This document shows positions 53,319-60,714 of a stretch of 64,000 bases of DNA, piece after piece. The stretch comes from Heliomarina sp018223035. GTDB taxonomy: Bacteria; Pseudomonadota; Alphaproteobacteria; Rhodobacterales; Rhodobacteraceae. Each line of letters begins with the position of its first letter. Position 1 is the first letter of the stretch. Location of the stretch: contig JAAEZD010000023.1 in NCBI GenBank assembly GCA_018223035.1, positions 15,844-79,843 of the forward strand, given 5' to 3'. The notes under the pieces are model-generated. The model worked only from the letters and a program-made list of their open reading frames with translations. It was not told where the DNA came from and searched no databases. The position numbers and the translations under genes are program-made.

Positions 53319-54727
53319 GGCGCTTGGCAAAGCTACCCATTCTCGCCTTTCCTGCGGTCCTCGCCGCCTGCGCCGATAGCGCGCTCGTCCGTGAGGCGTC
53401 CGGGCAACGACCAGGCTTTTCTGCTGTCTCAGGCGTAACCCGCCAAGCGACCGGAGCGTCGGCGGTGTGGAACCAGACCGCCGCCGAGGTCACAGCAAAT
53501 GAACAGCGCGTTGGCGCCATGATCAAAGGCAAGACCATTGGCCCCGATACAGCCGTTCAGGTCGCCCTGATGAATAACCGGGGGTTGCAGGCAAGTTACG
53601 CCGACCTTGGTCTGTCCGCTGCCGATCTTTGGGAAACCGCGCTTGGTCCGATCCCCACCTTCGGCGTTACAATCTCCGGGATCGGTGAAGTAGGGATTGC
53701 CAGCTCGATCGAGGCGACGATAACCGGAACCATTCTGGAAGCAGCGACGCTCAAATCGCGCAAGGCAATTGCTCAAACTCGGTTTCGACAGGCAGAACTG
53801 GCAGCGCTGGGCGAGACGATTGCACTCGCGAACGAGACCCGGCGGGCTTGGATTGATGCAGTCGCCGCGTTCGAGGCTGCCGGGCTGATCGCTCAGGCGC
53901 AGGAAACAGCGGATTCGGCGAGCGAACTTGCAGCCGAGCTGGGCCGTACCGGCGCCATGAACCGTGCCGATCAGGCCCGCGAGCATGTGTTCACCGCCGA
54001 ACTTGCGGCAGAGCGAGCGGATGCCCGGCTTCAAGCGCAGCTGGCCAAGGAAAAGCTGACACGCCTCATGGGCTTGCCGGGCAGCGATATTGCCTTTTAC
54101 GTCCCGAACCGATTACCCGGCCTCCCGGCGCGGCGTCCCGGAAGGCCGGATGTCGAACGGCTTGCCCTGACGCACCGTACCGATCTGGCGATTGGTCGGC
54201 TGGAACTCGAAGCCGTGGCACAGGAATACCGTCTGGCAGGCAAAACACGCATGTTGTCGGATATCTCCATCGCGGGCGGTATTGAGACTGACCGGGTGGA
54301 AACCGCTTCGGGGCGCGAGACAGACTCTTCCCGAGTTCTCGAAGTCGATTTCGAAATCCCGATCTACGATACCGGCAAGCTGGTCTCCCGTCGGGGCCAG
54401 CTTGCCTATATGCGTGCCGCACAGACATTGGCGCAGGATGCGATCAATGCCCGATCAGAGGCCAGATCCGTCCACGCGGCAGTTACCGGCAAATACAACA
54501 TCGCCCGTCACTGGCGAGACGAGGTCCTGCCGCTACGCCGGATCATCGATGAAGAGGCGCTGCGGTCCTACAATGGAATGCTCACCTCAACTTTTGAGCT
54601 GATCTCGGATGCCCGCGATGGACTTGAGGCACAACTTTCCACTGCTGAGGCCAAGGCCGACTACTGGCGCGCCGAGGCCGACATGACCGCCGTCATCTGG
54701 GGCGGATCCACCGGAGGAACCGAGTAA
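53315..54727 (+). CDS. TolC family outer-membrane efflux lipoprotein
   Basis: A 470-residue protein with a lipobox near Cys20 (AVLAACAD), so it is expected to be acylated. Two repeated OEP regions (about 60-260 and 270-465) with AEL/ALR helices (IAQAQETADSASELAAEL, RSEARSVHAAVTGKYNIA) correspond to the trimeric TolC/CusC alpha-barrel. It would span the outer membrane to release copper ions, but no RND pump or adaptor is in the window. It shares its TAA/ATG with the next gene. Confidence 0.85.
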   Translation: MRRLAKLPILAFPAVLAACADSALVREASGQRPGFSAVSGVTRQATGASAVWNQTAAEVTANEQRVGAMIKGKTIGPDTAVQVALMNNRGLQASYADLGLSAADLWETALGPIPTFGVTISGIGEVGIASSIEATITGTILEAATLKSRKAIAQTRFRQAELAALGETIALANETRRAWIDAVAAFEAAGLIAQAQETADSASELAAELGRTGAMNRADQAREHVFTAELAAERADARLQAQLAKEKLTRLMGLPGSDIAFYVPNRLPGLPARRPGRPDVERLALTHRTDLAIGRLELEAVAQEYRLAGKTRMLSDISIAGGIETDRVETASGRETDSSRVLEVDFEIPIYDTGKLVSRRGQLAYMRAAQTLAQDAINARSEARSVHAAVTGKYNIARHWRDEVLPLRRIIDEEALRSYNGMLTSTFELISDARDGLEAQLSTAEAKADYWRAEADMTAVIWGGSTGGTE

Positions 54728-56079
54728 TGAATCGTAGACAACTCCTTACCGCGGGGGCTGGCGCCGTGCTTGCCGGTACCGCACAGGCGCAAACCCGATT
54801 TCGGGATCTGCCCGAGGCCGCGAGCTATGACAGCCCCGATACACAGGTGCCGCCGCGTCCCGGATCCGGGCCAGACTATAACCCGGTCGTTACGCTGAAC
54901 GGCTGGTCTCTGCCCTGGCGCATGAACGGCAACGTCAAAGAGTTCCACCTTGTCGCCGAGCCGGTAGAGCGGGTGATGGCGACCGGTATGATTGCCCGAC
55001 TCTGGGGCTATAACGGGCAGTCCACAGGCCCGACCATCGAGGCGGTCGAGGGCGAGCGGGTGCGCATCTATGTCACCAACCGCTTGCCCGAGCATACCTC
55101 AGTGCACTGGCACGGGCTGATCCTGCCCTCGGGTATGGACGGCGTCGGCGGCCTCAGCCATCCGGCGATCCCGCCCGGCAAGACCTTTGTCTATGAGTTC
55201 GATCTCACCAAGTCCGGCACCTTCATGTATCACCCCCACGCGGATGAGATGGTACAAATGGCAATGGGCATGATGGGCCTCTTCATCGTGCACCCGCGCG
55301 ACCCTGGTTTCATGCCAGTGGACCGCGACTTTGCTTTCCTTCTGGCCTCCTACGACATCGATCCTGGCACCTACGTGCCACGCGTGGCCGAGATGACCGA
55401 TTTTAACATGTGGACATGGAACAGTCGGATCTTTCCCGACATCGATCCGTTGGTGGTGAACAGAGGTGATCGTGTGCGCGTGCGCTGCGGAAACCTGACG
55501 ATGACGAACCACCCGATTCACATGCACGGCTACGATTTCGAGGTTACTTGCACCGATGGCGGCTGGGTCCCGGAAAGCGCCCGCTGGCCCGAGGTCAGCA
55601 TCGACATCCCCGTGGGCGCCATGCGTGCCTATGAGTTCACCGCAGACCACCTTGGCGACTGGGCGATCCACTGCCACAAGTCGCACCATACGATGAACGC
55701 TATGGGTCACGATCTGCCAACTTTCATCGGTACGGATAAACGTAAGCTCACCCAGATGATCCGGCGGCAGACTCCGGGCTACATGCCAATGGGCACGGCG
55801 GGCATGGCCGACATGGGCGAGATGTCGATGGAACTGCCCGACAACACGGTGCCGATGATGGCCGGTTGGGGGCCCTACGGTCCGCTCGAAATGGGCGGCA
55901 TGTTCAGCGTCGTCAAAGTACGTGAGGGCATTGCGCCCGACGATTACGCCGATCCGGGCTGGTACGAAAACCCGCCCGGTACGCAAGCCTGGGAATGGAC
56001 CGGCGAACTCCCGGAAGAAGCCCGAAACGAAAGCCCCGAAACGATCCTGACCCCGCGCTCGCATCTTTCGCGCGGGTGA
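54727..56079 (+). CDS. Multicopper oxidase (CopA-like), Tat-exported
   Basis: A 450-residue cupredoxin oxidase. It opens MNRRQLLTAGAGAVLA, a Tat-type signal with the RR pair. Copper ligands: HWHG (127-130), HPH (169-171), HPIHMHG (about 258-264) and HCHKSHHTMNAM (about 316-327, with an axial-type methionine). A Met-rich insert (MPMGTAGMADMGEMSMELP) before the last domain suggests copper sensing or Cu(I) binding. It oxidises toxic Cu(I) to Cu(II) or laccase-like substrates in the periplasm. It overlaps the TolC stop by 1 bp. Confidence 0.93.
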   Translation: MNRRQLLTAGAGAVLAGTAQAQTRFRDLPEAASYDSPDTQVPPRPGSGPDYNPVVTLNGWSLPWRMNGNVKEFHLVAEPVERVMATGMIARLWGYNGQSTGPTIEAVEGERVRIYVTNRLPEHTSVHWHGLILPSGMDGVGGLSHPAIPPGKTFVYEFDLTKSGTFMYHPHADEMVQMAMGMMGLFIVHPRDPGFMPVDRDFAFLLASYDIDPGTYVPRVAEMTDFNMWTWNSRIFPDIDPLVVNRGDRVRVRCGNLTMTNHPIHMHGYDFEVTCTDGGWVPESARWPEVSIDIPVGAMRAYEFTADHLGDWAIHCHKSHHTMNAMGHDLPTFIGTDKRKLTQMIRRQTPGYMPMGTAGMADMGEMSMELPDNTVPMMAGWGPYGPLEMGGMFSVVKVREGIAPDDYADPGWYENPPGTQAWEWTGELPEEARNESPETILTPRSHLSRG

Positions 56080-56136
56080 TGCAACCCCACGCCCGGTGCA
56101 CCGGGCGATCTCTCATGTCATGAAAGGACAATCAGA

Positions 56137-56439
56137 ATGAAAACCCTTCTCGCAATCACATTTGCCTTGATCACCTCGACTTCAGTTTTGGCCGACTCCG
56201 GGCACGGTCACGGCGATATGCCAATGGTCCACGGAACGATCACCAAGATCGATAGCAAGTGGAACCGGCTGACCATCGACCACGGCCCGCTGGATAACCT
56301 CGACATGGGCGCCATGAAAATGGTGTTCGAGGTGGCCGATCCCGCGATGATGGAGGGCCTGAGCGAAGGTCAAGAGATCGAGTTCATGGCGGATAGGGTC
56401 AAGGGCAAGCTGACCGTTACCGAGATCGGCTCTGAGTGA
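56137..56439 (+). CDS. CusF-like periplasmic copper-binding protein
   Basis: A 100-residue protein with a signal peptide (MKTLLAITFALITSTSVLA). The mature part has GTITKIDSKWNRLTIDHGPL, LDMGAMKMVFEV and the beta-barrel end EIEFMADRVKGKLTV, which match the CusF/copper-binding OB-fold pattern with the metal-site methionines M66 and M68. It is a Cu(I) metallochaperone of the periplasm, likely feeding the TolC-linked efflux. Confidence 0.88.
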   Translation: MKTLLAITFALITSTSVLADSGHGHGDMPMVHGTITKIDSKWNRLTIDHGPLDNLDMGAMKMVFEVADPAMMEGLSEGQEIEFMADRVKGKLTVTEIGSE

Positions 56440-56577
56440 GCCACTCCACAGCCTGGTTCGAGGGCTACTACCGCGGCCCTCGGACGATCACGGAATGGTG
56501 TGGTTGAGACAGATCAATGACTTTCACTCTCCTTGGGTTGCAGTGTGGCGTCACTTGTCTTGATAAGGAAGCACACC

Positions 56578-56895
56578 ATGAAACGTATCGCACTACTGTT
56601 CGCTACCCTTGCCCAGCCGGCATTGTCCGACAGTGACGGATACGGCGGCTACGATCACATGATGGGCTGGGGCTATGGCAACGGCCTTGGAATGATGTTC
56701 GGTCCCGTCTTGTGGCTCATTGTTCTCGGCCTGATCGTCGCTGCTGTTATATGGTTTGTCCGCCGGCTGGATGCACAATCCTTCCCAACGGCGCAAAAGG
56801 GCGGCGGCGCGCTTGCTGAGCTCGACATGCGCCTCGCACGCGGCGAGATCGACGCCGAGGATTATGCGGCCCGGAAAAAGCTTCTGACGTCCTGA
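56578..56895 (+). CDS. SHOCT domain membrane protein
   Basis: From ATG 56578 (AAGGA upstream) a 105-residue protein: an N-terminal hydrophobic stretch, a Gly/Met-rich GYDHMMGWGYGNGLGMMFG, a membrane helix (about 44-66) and a C-terminal SHOCT motif (ALAELDMRLARGEIDAEDYA). Such proteins are common in copper and heavy-metal operons; function is unknown. It ends the rightward operon and converges with the cytochrome genes. Confidence 0.82.
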   Translation: MKRIALLFATLAQPALSDSDGYGGYDHMMGWGYGNGLGMMFGPVLWLIVLGLIVAAVIWFVRRLDAQSFPTAQKGGGALAELDMRLARGEIDAEDYAARKKLLTS

Positions 56896-56920
56896 GAACC
56901 GGATTACGCCAGAGTATGCT

Positions 56921-57349
56921 TCAGCCCTCCGGGTGTGACCGGAGGCGCTGAACCTCTTTGGCGCGCTCTGACCAGCTGGAGCGAATGAAAGCGAGAATAT
57001 TCAGTGCCTCGGCCTCTGTCAGCGTGCCCTCGAAACCCGGCATCCCGCTCTTGAAACCGGTGACACCACGCGCGGCCAGCGTCGCCTGACCACCCAAGAG
57101 GGTATAGTCCAAGAGCAATGCGGTATCATGGTGCCATGTGTGACCCCTCTCGTCATGCGGGGGCGCCGGGAGGGTTCCGTCCGGGCCCGACGACTGCCAG
57201 TTTGGCTGACCCTCCAATTCGGACCCATGGCAGCTTGCGCAATGGTCCATGTAGAGTCGTTCACCAGCACCGAGGTCACGCCCGTCGAACAGGTGGTCCG
57301 CCTGCGCCGCGGTCGCGGCGCAGAGCCAAAGAGCGAATGCGAGCTTCAT
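56921..57349 (-). CDS. Periplasmic cytochrome c (CASCH)
   Basis: A 142-residue class I c-type cytochrome with a signal peptide ending ATAAQADH. The heme site is CASCH (about 37-41, DHCASCHGSELEG), and FKSGMPGFEGTLTEAEALNILAFIRSSW contains the axial methionine (split: FKSGMPGFEG, then ALNILAFIRSSW). It carries electrons in the periplasm. It overlaps the cytochrome c' gene by 4 bp and lies last in the leftward operon. Confidence 0.88.
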   Translation of the reverse strand: MKLAFALWLCAATAAQADHLFDGRDLGAGERLYMDHCASCHGSELEGQPNWQSSGPDGTLPAPPHDERGHTWHHDTALLLDYTLLGGQATLAARGVTGFKSGMPGFEGTLTEAEALNILAFIRSSWSERAKEVQRLRSHPEG

Positions 57350-57777
57350 TCGCGGAAGGTCGAATGGCAGGCCCCGCAGGCTTTGCCAACCTGTTGAACC
57401 GCTGACCGCAAGTCCGCCTCTGTCTCGACGGTGCCGGCGAGACCGGCCGTAAGCGTTTCCAGCTTTTCGGCATGCTCGCTGAAGGTGTCGAACTTCTCCC
57501 AGATCACCGGCAGCGCCTCGGATTTGGGGTCATCGGCCTGTGTTTCGAATAGTGAAGGTATGTAGGAGGCTTCCTCCGACATCTTGCCAAGCGCCGAGTT
57601 GACCGCCGCGGCGTCAAACTCGGCCTCCCCCTTGGCCATCCCTCCGATCAGCTTCATCTGCTTCGCGAGAGCCGACATGCCCATCATCCGGTTCATGACG
57701 TCAGGATTCTGAACCCCGCTATGCGCAAAAGCGGCAGTCCCGGCGAGTATCAAGCCAAGGGAGATGTATTTCTTCAT
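57346..57777 (-). CDS. Cytochrome c' family protein
   Basis: From ATG 57777 (GGAAGG upstream) a 143-residue protein with signal peptide (MKKYISLGLILAGTAAFA). The four-helix body has many Met and Glu residues (MNRMMGMSALAKQMKLIGGM), and the C-terminal heme site is ACGACHSTFRE, the CxxCHxxFR arrangement of cytochromes c'. These bind NO or CO or act in electron transfer. It stands between the multicopper oxidase and the CASCH cytochrome. Confidence 0.9.
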   Translation of the reverse strand: MKKYISLGLILAGTAAFAHSGVQNPDVMNRMMGMSALAKQMKLIGGMAKGEAEFDAAAVNSALGKMSEEASYIPSLFETQADDPKSEALPVIWEKFDTFSEHAEKLETLTAGLAGTVETEADLRSAVQQVGKACGACHSTFRE

Positions 57778-57818
57778 GCTAAGTTTCCTTCCTGTTGGAA
57801 TAAAGGGACAGGGGCGCT

Positions 57819-59210
57819 TCACGCGACCTCGATCCATGTGGTCATGCCTGCGGCGGCATGGGCAAGCATGTGGCAGTGAAGCAGCCACTTGCCGGGGTTG
57901 TCCGCGACAAAGGCAATATCCAGCGGCTCATCGGGAAAGCTGAGGATCGTGTCGCGCATCAGGCCGAGGCTGCCATCCGGGCGCACCTCGCGAAAGTGCA
58001 TCCCGTGCAGGTGCATGGCATGGGGGAAAACGGTCTCGTTGGTTAGCTTCAGCCGCACGGACTCGCCCCGCTCAAGGTGGGCGAAGGGTGTATCGCTCAT
58101 CCCGCTTTGGCCGGAGAGCGCCCAGAACTGGCCGCGCCCCGCGAGTTCTCGAAAGCTTAGTTCAGCGCCCTCGAAACGGGCCGAGGCCATCCCGGCCATC
58201 GCGCCGCCCTCCATCTTCATCTCCAGCTGGCGGGCTATATCGAGCGCTGGCAGGTCCATGCGCGGGTTGGGCGGCAGAGGAGCTGGCGCGTCGCGCCCCT
58301 CAGCGGCGGGAGCGCCCTCAACAGGCATCCGCACCAACACCTGCCAGCTATCATCGTCGCCGAGATGCAGTAGACCGGCCTCCTCATCCGCGGCAGCGGT
58401 CACATCGACGATCAGGTCAATCCGCTGCGCCGGAGCGAGCACAAGCTCGCCCTCGACCGCCTCAGGCTTAACGAGCGGCATCCCATCCAGCGCAACGGTC
58501 CAGCCCGTCAGCCCATGCAGGCGCAACACGAAGGTCCGCGCGTTGGCCCCGTTAATCAGGCGCAGACGCAACCGCTCGTTCGGGCGCGTTGCAACGACAG
58601 GGTCAAAGGTCCCGTTCGCTCCGATCAGGTTGCCCAACCGCCCCGCGTGGCTCAGGCTCATCGGGTGACGGAATGGTTCCATGACCTGTGCATCTTCAGG
58701 GTTCAGCAGCCAGTCGTCGAACAGGATCACCTCGTCCCGGTCCACCTCGGGCGGCTCCGCTTCCTCGACAATCAGCGCCCCGCCCAAACCACGGGCCACC
58801 TGTTCCATTGAGTTGGTGTGGGCATGATACCAGTAGGTTCCGGCGTCCGGCACCACGAAATCATAGTCAAAGGTCGCACCGGGCGGCACCGGGTCCTGCG
58901 TCAGGCCCGCAACGCCGTCCATTGTGTTGTCGATGCGGATTCCATGCCAGTGGATGGACGTCGGCACCGGCAACTCGTTCACCAACTGGCGGGTCACGCG
59001 CCCCCCCTGCGGCACTCGCAGCACCGGGCCCGGCAATTGGTCATCGTAGGCCCAGACCTCGGTGGCGGGATAGGAGGCGGGTGCAAGCTGGGCGGTTGAG
59101 ACCCGAGCGGTCAGGGATGTAGTCGACGAGGCGCGTAGAGGCAACGCAGCCAATCCTGCGGCTCCGGCCGTGCCAGCGCAGAATGCGCGGCGGGTCAAAA
59201 TTCCAGCCAT
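57819..59210 (-). CDS. Multicopper oxidase family protein (CueO-like), Tat-exported
   Basis: From ATG 59210 (463 residues). The signal is Tat-type (LTRRAFCAGTAGAAGLAALP). Copper sites: HWHG, WYHAHTNSMEQ, HAMHLHGMHF (about 395-404) and HCHMLAHAAAGM (about 444-455). Domains are the usual three cupredoxins. It likely oxidises Cu(I) in the periplasm. A cytochrome c gene precedes it by 1 bp, and cytochrome c' follows; a shared electron route is possible. Confidence 0.92.
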   Translation of the reverse strand: MAGILTRRAFCAGTAGAAGLAALPLRASSTTSLTARVSTAQLAPASYPATEVWAYDDQLPGPVLRVPQGGRVTRQLVNELPVPTSIHWHGIRIDNTMDGVAGLTQDPVPPGATFDYDFVVPDAGTYWYHAHTNSMEQVARGLGGALIVEEAEPPEVDRDEVILFDDWLLNPEDAQVMEPFRHPMSLSHAGRLGNLIGANGTFDPVVATRPNERLRLRLINGANARTFVLRLHGLTGWTVALDGMPLVKPEAVEGELVLAPAQRIDLIVDVTAAADEEAGLLHLGDDDSWQVLVRMPVEGAPAAEGRDAPAPLPPNPRMDLPALDIARQLEMKMEGGAMAGMASARFEGAELSFRELAGRGQFWALSGQSGMSDTPFAHLERGESVRLKLTNETVFPHAMHLHGMHFREVRPDGSLGLMRDTILSFPDEPLDIAFVADNPGKWLLHCHMLAHAAAGMTTWIEVA

Positions 59211-59211
59211 C

Positions 59212-59652
59212 TCACTCAATCCCATTCGCGCGCTGAAGCTCGCGCACATAGGCTACGATATTGCTCACATCTGCTTTGGTCAGCCCTGTCTGGGGCGGCA
59301 TGTCACCAAAGTTCCAATGATGTGATCGAACACCATTCTGGGCTGCGATCATGAAGGCCATGTCGGCATGGTGCGATGGCTCGTAAATCTTGTGCACCAG
59401 CGGCGGACCAAATCCCATCTTTCCGGTCGCATTTTCTCCGTGGCAGGCCGCGCATTTGGCGTCAAAGGCATGCTGGCCGATCTTGGCCTGATCGCTCAGG
59501 GACTCAGGGATCGAGATCGAGACGATGGGGGCTCCCTCTGCAGGTTCTGTGGCCGCGGTCGGGCTGGAAGCGCCCTCAGGGGCTCGGGTGAGATAATAGG
59601 TGCCGCCAGCAACGGCGAGGACTGCAACGGCAGCCGGGATCAACTTGTTCAT
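59212..59652 (-). CDS. c-type cytochrome (CAACH)
   Basis: From ATG 59652 (AGGACAG upstream) a 146-residue protein with a membrane-anchoring N-terminal helix (LIPAAVAVLAVAGGTYYL) and an Ala/Pro/Glu linker. The heme site is CAACHGENATGKMGFGPPL; the axial methionine is probably in FGDMPPQTGLTKADVSNIVA. Its stop falls 1 bp before the MCO start. It may donate electrons to, or receive them from, the oxidase. Confidence 0.88.
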   Translation of the reverse strand: MNKLIPAAVAVLAVAGGTYYLTRAPEGASSPTAATEPAEGAPIVSISIPESLSDQAKIGQHAFDAKCAACHGENATGKMGFGPPLVHKIYEPSHHADMAFMIAAQNGVRSHHWNFGDMPPQTGLTKADVSNIVAYVRELQRANGIE

Positions 59653-59730
59653 AGGTCTGTCCTGTCGCACGACGATCAGGTCGCGCTGTTCATCTTCGAA
59701 GGTTGCCCTTCGGCGAAATCAAAGCTGACC

Positions 59731-60054
59731 TCAGCCGCGCGGCGGCGGGATTTCGAGGCCGACAGAGATCGAGGATGGAAGCTGTGGCTCGCCCTGATGA
59801 ACGACGGTCGCCGCCAGTTTAGCGGGGTGCAGACCTGTTTCCGCCACCGGAAGGAGGGTGCCAATGCAGCCGGTGCCATGTTGGCAATCATGCATAGAAC
59901 CCTGCTGCTCCATGGCATTGATACCCATCTCCGGGCACTGAGGGCAGGCTTGCGGCAATGATGTCTCGTGGTGCGAAACATGCGCCTCTGCCGCCCCGGG
60001 CATCACCGCCCAAGCCGTCAGGACCACCATCAGTATCACGAGAATGCGCTGCAC
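59731..60054 (-). CDS. Small His/Cys-rich secreted protein
   Basis: A 107-residue protein starting at a GTG (60054) with a strong GGAGGAAAC ahead. The signal peptide is the first 24 residues (ending GAAEAH). The mature part has HVSHHET, CPQCPEMGINAMEQQ and MHDCQHGTGC, hence many soft-metal ligands. No family is recognised. It heads the leftward cytochrome/oxidase operon and resembles the protein at 52665-53039 in composition. Confidence 0.7.
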   Translation of the reverse strand: MQRILVILMVVLTAWAVMPGAAEAHVSHHETSLPQACPQCPEMGINAMEQQGSMHDCQHGTGCIGTLLPVAETGLHPAKLAATVVHQGEPQLPSSISVGLEIPPPRG

Positions 60055-60226
60055 GTTTCCTCCGGTTACGGCTGAAACTATGCCGTTGTATCAATGCGCA
60101 GGTCAATCCATCGAGCGGCTGCTTGGCGCACTTGAGCTACAGGAATTTGGCCAGTTGGTTCACCCTTCCGTGAAACTTTCGTGAGGCATCGCCGTTGAGT
60201 CCCAACAACAGCAAGGACGCAAGCCA

Positions 60227-60682
60227 ATGTCATACGGACGCTTCGCCGCGATGATCGCCACGTCAACGGTCATCATGTTCGGCCTCATGTATCTCAACAC
60301 CTACGCGCTCGATCATATCTTCTTCTCCGAAACGCGGGCCTACATGGCGATCCTCATGGGGGCTGTGATGGCGGTGATCATGCTCGCCTTCATGCTCTCT
60401 ATGTATAAGAACCGCACGGTCAATATCGCCATCTTCGCCGGCTCCATCCTTGTCTTCGCCGTCTCGCTATTTCTCGTGCGGTCTCAGGAGACAGTCGATG
60501 ATGTCAGTTACATGCGCGCGATGATCCCGCATCATTCGATTGCCATCATGACCTCGCGCCGCGCCCACATCAGCGACCCCCGTGTGCGGGAATTGGCTGA
60601 CGGCATCATCGAAGCCCAGGTCAAGGAAATTGCCGAAATGAAGGCGCTGATTGCAGACCTCGAGGCGAAGGAGGCGGACTGA
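60227..60682 (+). CDS. DUF305 domain-containing membrane protein
   Basis: A 151-residue protein: three membrane helices (about 10-27, 38-58, 65-83) and a C-terminal DUF305 domain with SYMRAMIPHHSIAIMTSRRA and ELADGIIEAQVKEIAEMKAL. The MIPHH and later glutamates form the DUF305 metal-like site. It is a frequent companion of copper exporters. Divergent from the small secreted protein gene. An inverted TTCAC / GTGAA pair (60159-60174) lies in its promoter. Confidence 0.85.
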   Translation: MSYGRFAAMIATSTVIMFGLMYLNTYALDHIFFSETRAYMAILMGAVMAVIMLAFMLSMYKNRTVNIAIFAGSILVFAVSLFLVRSQETVDDVSYMRAMIPHHSIAIMTSRRAHISDPRVRELADGIIEAQVKEIAEMKALIADLEAKEAD

Positions 60683-60714
60683 GGTCCGTCTCCTTCACTC
60701 CGTCTCACCGCCGC

